Notes under the pieces: generated by a model | Seen by the model: only the letters and a program-made list of their open reading frames with translations | Databases searched by the model: none | Told to the model about the DNA's origin: nothing | Position numbers and translations under genes: made by a program | In this document: positions 26,555-34,560 of the stretch, piece by piece | Layout: each line of letters opens with the position of its first letter | Position numbering within the stretch: position 1 is the first letter of the stretch | Origin: Fibrobacter sp. | GTDB taxonomy: Bacteria > Fibrobacterota > Fibrobacteria > Fibrobacterales > Fibrobacteraceae | Reading direction: 5' to 3' | DNA length: 56,015 nt | NCBI GenBank assembly: GCA_017965445.1 | Contig: JAGCPZ010000069.1 | Location: 1 to 56,015 of the forward strand

Positions 26555-26839
26555 ATGAAAAAACTTTTCCTGATAATTGCTGTTGCCGCGATGTCCTTGA
26601 TTTTCTCCGGGTGTGGAGATTCTCCGGACAAGCTCGTTGATGATATTGTACAAGATGGCATCAAGTGCTTAAAGAAAGAATACGATAAGGAGAAATGCGA
26701 TGAATTGGATAAGCAATATAAAAAGCGCAAGGAAAATTTCACCGAAGAGGAAGTGAAACAGATTGAGAGGATGGCCCTCGAAAAAATTTTTGCTGAAATA
26801 AAAAAGATTCGTGATGAGGAAAGGGCTAAGAAGAAATAG
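26555..26839 (+). CDS. Small lipoprotein related to the preceding gene
   Basis: A strong GGAGG lies upstream. MKKLFLIIAVAAMSLIFSGC is a type II signal (lipobox IFSGC), followed by about 75 charged helical residues. KCDELDKQYKKRKENFTEEE.KQI lines up with the repeated motif of the lipoprotein encoded at 25829-26455. The two probably arose by duplication, with one and two motif copies. The function is unknown. Its stop lies only 6 bases from the end of the convergent rhomboid gene. Confidence 0.65.
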   Translation: MKKLFLIIAVAAMSLIFSGCGDSPDKLVDDIVQDGIKCLKKEYDKEKCDELDKQYKKRKENFTEEEVKQIERMALEKIFAEIKKIRDEERAKKK

Positions 26840-26845
26840 CTTTTG

Positions 26846-27973
26846 TTAAAGAGCCAATGCCCAGCCGATGGCAAATAATGCGTAATAGGCAATAGCCCAG
26901 AAAATATCTGTGACGGCAGTAGGCGCTCCCCAGCGGAGCGTTTTCTTTTTGGGGATGAATCCGCAAAGGAGTCCTGCGATGAATCCGTATAAGTGCCCGA
27001 GAATGTCGGCGTTCTCGCCAAGGCCTAAGAACACGGCGAGGGAGGCGGCACCGCAGAGTGGCGCAAAGCGGCGGAGCATGCCGTGTGTTTCGCGAGGCAT
27101 AAGGCGGAATTCGATGACGGCGAGGCAGCCGATGACGGCAAAGACAAAGCTGGAGTAGCCGAGCGAGCGGAAATTTGTCTGCACTGTAAGCGCCACGAAG
27201 AAGTTGGCGACTGCGCTTGCCACGGCGAGAAACGGCACCAGCTTCGCAAGCGGGATGCGGTAATGCAAAAGGCTTAATGCGAGAAATCCTGAGACCAGGT
27301 TTCCGGCGAGGTGTCGTTCGTCTCCGTGGAGCGTCATGGCGGTGATGGTGCGCCACCATTCTCCCCGCATGATTTTAGAGGCGTCGGCGATGCCAGCGCT
27401 GTTCATTTGGTTGAAGGTTCCCGAAAAGTCGAGAAGCGTGCAGATGATGGGTACTGCAAGCACCCAAAGCGGCTGGAACGTAAATTTTAGTGGAAGGGGC
27501 GGGTTTTCATCTCGTGGCGGGTTTTCGCGATGGTAGAGCCGAATCTGAAATTGTGCGGCTCGGCGCTTGTCGGGTTCGACGAAAATTTGGAAGGGGCCTT
27601 CTTCGGAACGGTCGATGCGGTGTGTGATTCCTTGCGACAAGAGGACGAGACTTTCGTCACGAATTTGCTTGAACGAGCCTTCGCTTACGCGGATGTCGGA
27701 AGGCTGTTCGGGCTCGGATTGTTGCTGGTCGGACTGCGCAGACTGCGAAAAATCAGCGCTTTGCTTGATAGTGGAGTGCGCGGATTCTTGGCCTGCAGGC
27801 GAAACTGCGCTTTGGTCAACAGCGCGAGAGTCAACTGCGCTTTGCTTGATAGTGGACTGTGCGGCTTCTTGGCTTGCAGACGAAACTGCACGTGAGTCAA
27901 CTGCGCGAGACTCTTTATCGAGTTTATCTGTAACTGGCTTGCGGCGAATCATCGGCGACATAAAACGTGGCAT
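26846..27973 (-). CDS. Rhomboid-family intramembrane serine protease with long Ser/Gln-rich N-terminus
   Basis: GGGAGG precedes the ATG. The C-terminal ~210 residues form a multi-helix membrane domain with rhomboid landmarks. These are GEWWRTITAMTLHGDERHLAGN (given here in family terms as GEWWR...H...HL..N), the serine motif as GYSSF (about 271-275, usually GASG), and the catalytic His in DILGHLYGF (about 326). The N-terminal ~165 residues are low complexity, with an imperfect 81-base DNA repeat (units starting 27755 and 27836) encoding QSTIKQSA/VDSRAV-type segments, then a small soluble region. It is the last gene of the minus-strand run that begins with bamD, 12 bases after the PHP gene. 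Activity is likely, as both catalytic residues are kept; the substrate is unknown. Confidence 0.82.
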   Translation of the reverse strand: MPRFMSPMIRRKPVTDKLDKESRAVDSRAVSSASQEAAQSTIKQSAVDSRAVDQSAVSPAGQESAHSTIKQSADFSQSAQSDQQQSEPEQPSDIRVSEGSFKQIRDESLVLLSQGITHRIDRSEEGPFQIFVEPDKRRAAQFQIRLYHRENPPRDENPPLPLKFTFQPLWVLAVPIICTLLDFSGTFNQMNSAGIADASKIMRGEWWRTITAMTLHGDERHLAGNLVSGFLALSLLHYRIPLAKLVPFLAVASAVANFFVALTVQTNFRSLGYSSFVFAVIGCLAVIEFRLMPRETHGMLRRFAPLCGAASLAVFLGLGENADILGHLYGFIAGLLCGFIPKKKTLRWGAPTAVTDIFWAIAYYALFAIGWALAL

Positions 27974-27985
27974 GATTCCCTCCCT

Positions 27986-29848
27986 TTACAGGACTCGTGC
28001 TGCGGATGTTAGGGCGAACTTGCCTGTTGCCGTTTCGCATTCGGCGCGGACGTAAGCGTGACCGAATGGGGCGACCGGGATGTCGGCGTGGTCGGGGGCC
28101 GCGACGAGGCTTCCGATCATAATTTCTTCTTCGAGGGCGAGCTTGCCGTTCGGGAGAGTTTGACGTCCGTAGATGCGGATATAGCGGAAGCCGCCACCGG
28201 TTTCCTTGTTGCTGCGGGCGTGGAAGATAATGTTCTTGCCATCGCGTTCCCACCAGAGTGCTGGGCCGTCGGTGATGTAGCAGTTGTCGGCGGAGAAGGC
28301 GGCGTTGATGTCGTCGAGGGAGAGCGGGGGAGGCTGTGTAAGGTGACCCTGCCCTTCGGCAAGCTCAGGGACCTGGGGTGGGGTGACAGAATTGTTAAGT
28401 GGATCCCCTCCCGTTGGTCGAAGATGACGCATTAACGGAAACTCTTGTTTTGCGTCACTTCCTACTTCCAACTTCCGACTTCCTACTTTAATCACTGTGC
28501 GGACGTTGCCGAAAATATGCGCTCGCGTGTGCTTGAGCGAAAAGAGCGGTAAATCGACCGCGGTCATGCTGTTCAAATCGCCGTGAGCATCGTTTCCGCC
28601 GATGGGGAGCAGATAGTTGCCTTTGCCTAATTCGTTTATCCAAAATTCGCGGCCCAGCTTGAAGCCTTCGTCACGGATGCCGTTCCAGAACTGGAGTCCG
28701 CGAATGGAGTGCGTTTTTTTGGTGCCTTTGTCTGTGCGCTCGTTCGGAATGTTCAAGTCTTCGGGTTTCCAGTAGCCTCTGCGGAAGATGAACTTTTCCA
28801 GAAGTCCCATTTGCTGGAAGGGGTGGGCTGCGAAGCAGTGCGCCCCGGTCATGTTCAGAATTTGCTTGATGCTGCGGGTAGGCTTGTTGTCGAGCCAGTA
28901 ACGGCCGCAGTCGCCGAGCCCCGGGAGGTAACCTTCGGGGGCGAGGACGGTCATGTGCACATTTTCGCCTTTGCTATTCCCTGCGGATACTTCTTCGCCT
29001 GCGAGCATGAGCGGCATGATGTTTCCGTTTTCGTCTTTGCTTGGGAGTGCGGCAATCTCTTTGCGGAGTTTCTGGAATCTCGGGACGGGCGAGTCCGCTT
29101 CTTTTGTAAAGTCTTCTTGCGTGAACGCAAAATCGTAGGCGTGGTCGGTGCAATTCACGAAATCGAGCCCGACGGCTTTAGCGGCCAGCTGCAGCACTTC
29201 TGGCGTGGCGCCGTATTCCACGTGGTCGGCGGAATAGTGCGTATGGCAATGCATCTCGCCCGCGGCGTAGCCAGGAGCGATGGGCGGGTGTTCGTTCAAA
29301 ACTTTAAAGCGGAGCGGAGTCGGCTTGAGTCGGGGCAAGTTCCAGCGCTCGAAGGTTTGCGCTTTGCCTTCTCTTTCGACGGTTAATTTGCAATACGCTT
29401 CGTAATAGCCCGCCGGGATTTCACCGAGTGCAAGCGGAATAAACTTCATTTGCTCGTGGACTTCGATGTTCAAGTCTTTGCAAATAACTTCGTGTTGTAC
29501 CATCGCGGACAGATGGCGGATCGGGTCCGCCATGACGTTACCGTTAGGTTCCGGCGCAGTTCTAATTGCATAAGGTTGCTGCGCTTCTCGTGACTGCGCA
29601 TTTTCAAAATACGTTTCGTCACATGCGTCGGCAATGCGCTTTAAAATGATTTCAGCATTCTTTATCGTCGTCGGGAACCGGTCGGCATCGCGCACGACAA
29701 TCCACAGGTACGGGCTTACTCCCGGCACAAATTGGAACGGGGCGTCAAAAATGATTTCGGGCCACGGCTTGTAAAGGAGCGACCAGGGTAGCTTGAATTT
29801 AAAATGCGTTTCGGCGTAACGCAATTTTTCCCCTGGCAACAAACTCAT
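27986..29848 (-). CDS. PHP-domain metal-dependent hydrolase containing translated repeats
   Basis: A 620-residue protein. After an N-terminal region (about 1-190) comes a PHP (polymerase and histidinol phosphatase) domain. Its metal-ligand motifs are GEMHCHTHYSAD (197-208), FVNCTDHAYDF (230-240), LAGEEVSAG (282-290) and GGNDAHGD (417-424). PHP proteins are metal-dependent phosphoesterases. The C-terminus (about 510-620) is beta-rich. Residues about 453-505 have no counterpart I know in PHP proteins and are encoded by three intergenic-type repeats standing side by side (28457-28490, 28398-28428, 28342-28387). The gene starts at a TGATG junction with the upstream beta-barrel gene and ends 12 bases before the rhomboid start. 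Confidence 0.82.
   Translation of the reverse strand: MSLLPGEKLRYAETHFKFKLPWSLLYKPWPEIIFDAPFQFVPGVSPYLWIVVRDADRFPTTIKNAEIILKRIADACDETYFENAQSREAQQPYAIRTAPEPNGNVMADPIRHLSAMVQHEVICKDLNIEVHEQMKFIPLALGEIPAGYYEAYCKLTVEREGKAQTFERWNLPRLKPTPLRFKVLNEHPPIAPGYAAGEMHCHTHYSADHVEYGATPEVLQLAAKAVGLDFVNCTDHAYDFAFTQEDFTKEADSPVPRFQKLRKEIAALPSKDENGNIMPLMLAGEEVSAGNSKGENVHMTVLAPEGYLPGLGDCGRYWLDNKPTRSIKQILNMTGAHCFAAHPFQQMGLLEKFIFRRGYWKPEDLNIPNERTDKGTKKTHSIRGLQFWNGIRDEGFKLGREFWINELGKGNYLLPIGGNDAHGDLNSMTAVDLPLFSLKHTRAHIFGNVRTVIKVGSRKLEVGSDAKQEFPLMRHLRPTGGDPLNNSVTPPQVPELAEGQGHLTQPPPLSLDDINAAFSADNCYITDGPALWWERDGKNIIFHARSNKETGGGFRYIRIYGRQTLPNGKLALEEEIMIGSLVAAPDHADIPVAPFGHAYVRAECETATGKFALTSAARVL
28342..28387 (-). repeat. 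GTCACCC / CCTGAGCTTGCCGAAGGG repeat translated in the PHP gene
   Basis: On the minus strand it runs GTCACCCC...CCCTGAGCTTGCCGAAGGGCAGGGTGACC-like with an inner palindrome. The CCCTTCGGC.AGCTCAGGG core is shared with the 57-bp R5 repeat. It encodes VTPPQVPELAEGQGH. Confidence 0.75.
28398..28428 (-). repeat. R1-type repeat translated in the PHP gene
   Basis: On the minus strand GTCATCTTCGACC, a GGGAGG centre and GGATCCACT, the R1 ends with a different centre. It encodes RHLRPTGGDPL. Confidence 0.65.
28457..28490 (-). repeat. AGTAGGAAGT repeat (family R4) translated in the PHP gene
   Basis: On the minus strand, repeats of the GTAGGAAGT/CGGAAGTTG type encode KVGSRKLEVGS. The same words form an intergenic tract at 52225-52255. 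Confidence 0.75.
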
Positions 29849-31089
29849 CAGTCCCCTTTTGATTTGACGTTTTCTGCAGGCACTGGCTGTGCAGGCTGTT
29901 CGGGCTGCTTTTCAGGCTGCTTGACGGACGTAGCCTCTTCGGGCTTGTTTGCCGGTGGCGGGGGAGCGCTGGCCGTGTCGCGCTTGACTTTGGCAGAGTC
30001 CACAACATTTGACTTCGTGGAGTCTGCAGCTAACGAATCTTTGACCGTACTTGAATCGACCTTCGCGGAATCGGCGATGTTTACTTTCACGGAATCGGCG
30101 ACGGTTGCTTTGGCAGAATCTGCGACATTGGCGCTCACGGAATCGGCAACATTTGTTTTTGCGGAATCCACACTGGCGCTATCCGCTGTTTTCACGGAAT
30201 CTGTTTTCGTAGAATCCTTTAGGGAACGCAGCTTGTCCATAAAGCGTTTTTTGCGGAGCGATGGATTGTCATCATCGTCGTCGTCATCGTCATCTTTGGG
30301 TCTCGGCTTGTTCCAGAACCCAAACGTTCCCCTAATCTGTAGCAGAATCCCGCCTAGGTTCCATTTGGCCTTTTCGTCTGGCCCGCCAGGGACAATGTCC
30401 GAGAATTTTTTATTGGACTTCACAGAAATAGAGTTGAATCCAATATCCCCATAGAGCTTGAAGTTCTTCCAGCTGGCAAAGAGGTAACCCACGCTTGCGC
30501 CAAAGCCGGCGCCAAAGAGCGGCGTCTTCGCCCCGAGATAACCCCAGGTCGTATAAATTTCAGTCCCCGGCAATACCCAGTACCAGCGAACCGCAATGCT
30601 GAAGAGTCCGCCCGTGCTGAGAGTGATAAAGTTCTTGGGCAACGCGAATCGGTATTCGAGAAAAAGTGGAATCCCCTGTAGCGTGTACTCGTAACTGTGG
30701 GTGCCGCTGTTGCGGTCGGTGAGCACCACGGACTCGTTATCGTAGATAAAACCGATACCCGCGCTTAAGAAGTGGTCTTGCAAGAACTGCCATTGGATTC
30801 CGGCAGTAACCGGAAAGCAGAAGTTCACCTTCTGGAAATCCTGCTTGGCGACATTCAGGGACTCGGCGCTGTTGATGGCGCTTTCCCTGAAACCGTAATA
30901 GATTGTGTCGATGGCGTTCTGGAAGTATTCGCGTTCTGTAAAACTGATAAACGAGATGGAAGGCTGCACAAAGACCGAAAGGATGGAATAGTCGTGGTCC
31001 AGTTTTTCATCACTATCAGCAAAGGCATTTGTTGCGAATACCAATGCCGTCAGGATACAGAGAATTGTGAATCTGGACTGGGACTTCAT
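29848..31089 (-). CDS. Outer-membrane beta-barrel protein with poly-Asp and ADS-repeat tail
   Basis: Signal peptide (1-24, ending NAFA). About residues 35-265 alternate hydrophobic and polar residues with Gly/aromatic positions, typical of a small outer-membrane barrel. A run of nine aspartates (DDDDDDDDD) follows, then a basic patch, then a tail of about 100 residues built of ADS[AV]K-type repeats (NVADSAKATVADSVKVNI and similar). The end is Pro-rich. It lies 7 bases after bamD and overlaps the PHP gene by one base. A position next to bamD suits an outer-membrane protein. The tail is probably periplasmic, but this is inference. Confidence 0.72.
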   Translation of the reverse strand: MKSQSRFTILCILTALVFATNAFADSDEKLDHDYSILSVFVQPSISFISFTEREYFQNAIDTIYYGFRESAINSAESLNVAKQDFQKVNFCFPVTAGIQWQFLQDHFLSAGIGFIYDNESVVLTDRNSGTHSYEYTLQGIPLFLEYRFALPKNFITLSTGGLFSIAVRWYWVLPGTEIYTTWGYLGAKTPLFGAGFGASVGYLFASWKNFKLYGDIGFNSISVKSNKKFSDIVPGGPDEKAKWNLGGILLQIRGTFGFWNKPRPKDDDDDDDDDNPSLRKKRFMDKLRSLKDSTKTDSVKTADSASVDSAKTNVADSVSANVADSAKATVADSVKVNIADSAKVDSSTVKDSLAADSTKSNVVDSAKVKRDTASAPPPPANKPEEATSVKQPEKQPEQPAQPVPAENVKSKGD

Positions 31090-31096
31090 CCGTTGC

Positions 31097-31948
31097 CTAG
31101 TTTGTCAAATTCTTTTCTTCTTTCTGGAGACGTTTCTTTTCGGCTTCTTGTTTCAGTCGCTTTTCGTAAGCTTCTTCGGCATTGGCGATTTTTGTTTCAG
31201 CCTTTTTAACTCGTTTCTGAATCTCGGCGTCTTCGAGTGCTTCGTTTTGCGCTATCGCGAGATATTGCCTTGCGGGGTCAAACTGGTCGAGGTCTGTGTA
31301 GGCGTCCGAAATGAGGAACAGGACCTCTTGACGGCGCTTGGCCTTCGGGTAAGTTTCCAAAAATTCCTTGAAGTAAATCACTGCGGCTTGCGGTTTTTCC
31401 ATGCGCAAGTAGAGGCGGCCTGTCTGGAATTCCTTCTCGGCTACGCGATCGATAAGCTGGTCGTAATAGTAGTTGACGGAGTCGCGGAGCGGGGAACTCG
31501 GGTGGTTGGCGAGGTAGCGCTCGAAGTCCTTCAATGCGGCAGTCGTGTTCGATTCGTCGCGATCGACCTTGTAATCCATGTTGAACGACGAGACTGCCTT
31601 GCGGAATTCTGCGGTTTCGGCAAACGGGGATGCTGGGAAGTTTACGATAAAGCTTCCATATTCGCCACGGGCCTCAATCCACTGCTCCAGGTTGAAATAG
31701 CTTTCGGCAAGCAGGAACTGCGCTTGTTCCATGTAGCCCGACCCAGCGCAGGTAGAAAGGATTTCTTCGAGTTTCTCGACTGTCCTGCCGTACTTCTTTG
31801 ACTTGAAAAGTTCCTCTGCGACATCATAGCGTTTCTTGCACCAATCGGTATGGGTCATTTTCTCGTTGGAGGTGCCGGAACAACCCATCATAGTTGTCAT
31901 ATAAAGGAAAAGAGGAACGAACAGGGTATTCTTGAAAAGAGTTTTCAT
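31097..31948 (-). CDS. bamD: Outer membrane assembly lipoprotein BamD
   Basis: The start at 31948 gives a lipoprotein signal (MKTLFKNTLFVPLFLYMTTM, lipobox MMGC); an ORF extension to 31978 would spoil it. The mature part is a chain of TPR motifs: AEELFKSKKYGRTVEKLEEIL, AQFLLAESYFNLEQWIEARGEYGSFI (as two helices), FPASPFAETAEFRKAVS, then further repeats. The FPASPFAETAEFR helix is typical of BamD/YfiO, in which it contacts BamA and substrate. The C-terminus is a charged coiled-coil (KRLKQEAEKKRLQKEEK). It is the first gene of the minus-strand run and divergent from lptF. Confidence 0.88.
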   Translation of the reverse strand: MKTLFKNTLFVPLFLYMTTMMGCSGTSNEKMTHTDWCKKRYDVAEELFKSKKYGRTVEKLEEILSTCAGSGYMEQAQFLLAESYFNLEQWIEARGEYGSFIVNFPASPFAETAEFRKAVSSFNMDYKVDRDESNTTAALKDFERYLANHPSSPLRDSVNYYYDQLIDRVAEKEFQTGRLYLRMEKPQAAVIYFKEFLETYPKAKRRQEVLFLISDAYTDLDQFDPARQYLAIAQNEALEDAEIQKRVKKAETKIANAEEAYEKRLKQEAEKKRLQKEEKNLTN

Positions 31949-32012
31949 TTTTTTTCTTTGGTTAATTCTAACTTTCACGCTGTAAAGTAGAAAAAAACGA
32001 CTCTAGAGAAAA

Positions 32013-33461
32013 ATGATTTTAGTCCGCTATGTGTTGAAAGAGCTGATAGGCCCTTTTTTGGCGTCGCTCTTTGGCATTACTTTTTTGTTTGTAGTTGACT
32101 TTTTGGTCAAGATATTGGACAATGTGCTGTCCAAGGGCTTGCCCGCATCTACCGTTATCGAGATTTTTGTTTTGAACCTCGCGTGGATGCTTTCACTGTC
32201 GATTCCGATGGCGGTGCTTGTCGCAAGCCTCATGGCGTTTGGCCGTATGTCGGGCGACCAGGAAATTACGGCGGTCAAGGCGGCGGGGATTTCGCCGTTG
32301 TCGCTGATGCGCCCGGTGCTGCTTGTGGCGCTATTGCTTTCCGTCTTGATGGTGGTGTTCAACAACTGGGTGCTGCCGGAGGCGAACCACAGGTCGGTGG
32401 AACTGATGAACGCCGTTTCGCGCAAAAAGCCGCACGTGTTCGTGGACGCTGGGCGCCTGATTACGCAGTTCCCCGGAGTCCAGCTTTGGGTGAACCGCAT
32501 CGACCCCGTTTCGGGAACGTTGTACGGGATTCAAATTTTTGAAATGGAAAAGAAGGGTGCTCCGCGTATCGTCTATGCCGACAGCGCCACGATGGATTAC
32601 GTCGATAACGGGGCGACGCTCATGCTCCGACTCCGCAGTGGCGAGACGCATCTCGTGGATCCGGACGATAATGACAACTATTTCCGCATCCGTTTCTTCT
32701 CGCAGGATTTGGCCATGCAGAATGTGGATGACCGCCTCGAACGCCGTAGCCGCAGTTACCGCAGCGACCGCGAAATGCCGGTCGAGATGATGTGGGAGGT
32801 GGTGACGGACGCCCGTGAAAAATATGACTCGGCAGCGGTCCAGGCCAAGTCCCGCCGGCTGCCGACGCTGATGCGCATGCGCGAAATCGTCATAGGCGAT
32901 AGCATTGTTCCTGCCGATGCAAAGAGCACGGCGAAGCTGGATTCCATGCGGTTTGTGAATGAGCTCCGCAAAGTCCGTGTGCAGGAGGCATCCTCGATGC
33001 GTGCGACAGAACGCGTTTGGGGCCGTATGGAAGGCGAACTCAAACGTGAAGCGCAGTACTTGGTCGAAATTCACAAAAAGTTCAGCACGGCGTTTGCGTG
33101 TTTCGTGTTTATATTGATTGGCGCCCCGCTTGGAATCATGGCCCGCAAGGGCGGCATCGGTACGGGTATCCTTTACAGCCTTGCGTTCTTTGTCATCTAC
33201 TGGATTTGCCTTATCGGCGGCGAAAACCTCGCTGACCGCTTGATTGTCTCTCCGGAACTCGCCATGTGGATTTCTAATATCCTTATTGGTGTGTTTGGTA
33301 TCCTCCTTACGCGTGCGATGATTCGCGACCGATTTACTGGCAATTCCATAATCCGCAGTTTCTTCGGAAAAATCGGACGCTTTGGAGGCAGGTTTATTGT
33401 CTTTAGGGCAATAGGTCGTTTCTTTAGTTTTGTTTTCGGCAAAATTGCGGAGTTGTTTTGA
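32013..33461 (+). CDS. lptF: Lipopolysaccharide export permease LptF-like
   Basis: LptF/LptG family (YjgP/YjgQ) inner-membrane component of the LPS transporter, which with LptB drives LPS from the inner membrane to the periplasmic bridge. Features include an N-terminal helix MILVRYVLKELIGPFLASL, three helices by about residue 125, and a periplasmic beta-jellyroll (about 130-370). The latter contains an unusually long charged helical insertion (about 260-350), followed by three C-terminal helices. The motif MARKGGIGTGILYSLAFF is typical. The length of 482 exceeds the usual ~365 because of the insertion and a C-terminal basic tail. It overlaps lptG at TGATG. Assignment as F rather than G rests on order. 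Confidence 0.88.
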   Translation: MILVRYVLKELIGPFLASLFGITFLFVVDFLVKILDNVLSKGLPASTVIEIFVLNLAWMLSLSIPMAVLVASLMAFGRMSGDQEITAVKAAGISPLSLMRPVLLVALLLSVLMVVFNNWVLPEANHRSVELMNAVSRKKPHVFVDAGRLITQFPGVQLWVNRIDPVSGTLYGIQIFEMEKKGAPRIVYADSATMDYVDNGATLMLRLRSGETHLVDPDDNDNYFRIRFFSQDLAMQNVDDRLERRSRSYRSDREMPVEMMWEVVTDAREKYDSAAVQAKSRRLPTLMRMREIVIGDSIVPADAKSTAKLDSMRFVNELRKVRVQEASSMRATERVWGRMEGELKREAQYLVEIHKKFSTAFACFVFILIGAPLGIMARKGGIGTGILYSLAFFVIYWICLIGGENLADRLIVSPELAMWISNILIGVFGILLTRAMIRDRFTGNSIIRSFFGKIGRFGGRFIVFRAIGRFFSFVFGKIAELF

Positions 33462-34552
33462 TGAGATTTTCCCGTTATCTTATTTGGAACTTCTTGAAAA
33501 TGTTCCTCATCGTAGTCTGCGGTGCGGTACTCATTTTTGTCGTAATTGACTTTGTCGGTAATATCAAGACATGGCTTTCCCGCGATATGAAACTCGTGGG
33601 AGACTACTACCTGAGCTATCTCCCGTATATCCTTTATTTGATTACCCCGGTTGCATTGTTTATCGCAGTTTTGGCTTCGGTGGGCAATATGGCGCGTCAC
33701 CTTGAAATGAGTGCCATGCAGAGTTCCGGGCAAAGTCCGCTCAAGACGCTCTTCCCGATATTCTTGCTTGGCGTATTCATGTCGGTAGGCTCTTACGAAA
33801 TGAGCGAACATTGGCTTCCGGATGCAAACCACAGGCGTTTTGAAATCATGGAAACAAACGCCCAAAAGCGCAAGAACCCGCGCATCAAGGAAAAGCAGGA
33901 TTTCACGTTTATCGATAGCGAAAAGAGCAGCTGGTTTTTCAAGTATTATTCCGGTACGAGTAAAGTGGGGCGAGACGTCGTACTCCTGGTTCGCAGTGAA
34001 GGCCGCCTTGTAGAACGTTACGATGTGCGCCTGATCCGCTGGGTTGAAAAGGATTCGCTCGCTTACTGGATGTTTGAAAATGGATACCGCCGTGTGTTCC
34101 ACAAGGATGGTTCGGTCGAGTTCTTTCCAATCCAACGCGAAAATATGAAAGGAAAGGTGCTGACGCATCCGAATGACTTGATTAATGAACGCCAGCTTGC
34201 CGATGAAATGGATTCCAAGATGGTCAAGGCGCGAATCGATGTCCTTCGACGTTCTGGCGAAGATACCCGCGCGATGGAAACGGCGTTGCAGTTCAAGTAT
34301 TCCGCCCATTGGATGAACTTGATTGTTCTTTTGATTGGGGCTGCCCTTTGCCATCGGTATAGCCGTTCTGGGGGGCTTTCCCAGAAATTCGGTGTTGGCC
34401 TTTTGCTTGTTTTTAGCTATTATATCCTAGAAAGGATTGGACTTAAAATGGGTGAAAATGGTGCGCTCTCTCCTTTCTGGGCGGCGTGGAACAGTCACTT
34501 CATTTATGCCGGTCTCGCGTTTGTCATGTTATATCGGTCTTTCCGCTTGTAG
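33461..34552 (+). CDS. lptG: Lipopolysaccharide export permease LptG-like
   Basis: Partner of LptF. The start is the ATG at 33461, overlapping the preceding stop by one base; a TTG three bases earlier is less likely. The protein has 363 residues, the normal family size: an N-terminal helix group (about 1-105), a periplasmic jellyroll (about 110-275) and C-terminal helices. MNLIVLLIGAALCHRYSRSGG marks the family loop. Expected to form the LptBFG complex, with LptB encoded elsewhere. It is followed 8 bases later by the GGDEF gene. Confidence 0.88.
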   Translation: MRFSRYLIWNFLKMFLIVVCGAVLIFVVIDFVGNIKTWLSRDMKLVGDYYLSYLPYILYLITPVALFIAVLASVGNMARHLEMSAMQSSGQSPLKTLFPIFLLGVFMSVGSYEMSEHWLPDANHRRFEIMETNAQKRKNPRIKEKQDFTFIDSEKSSWFFKYYSGTSKVGRDVVLLVRSEGRLVERYDVRLIRWVEKDSLAYWMFENGYRRVFHKDGSVEFFPIQRENMKGKVLTHPNDLINERQLADEMDSKMVKARIDVLRRSGEDTRAMETALQFKYSAHWMNLIVLLIGAALCHRYSRSGGLSQKFGVGLLLVFSYYILERIGLKMGENGALSPFWAAWNSHFIYAGLAFVMLYRSFRL

Positions 34553-34560
34553 AGGGTTGT

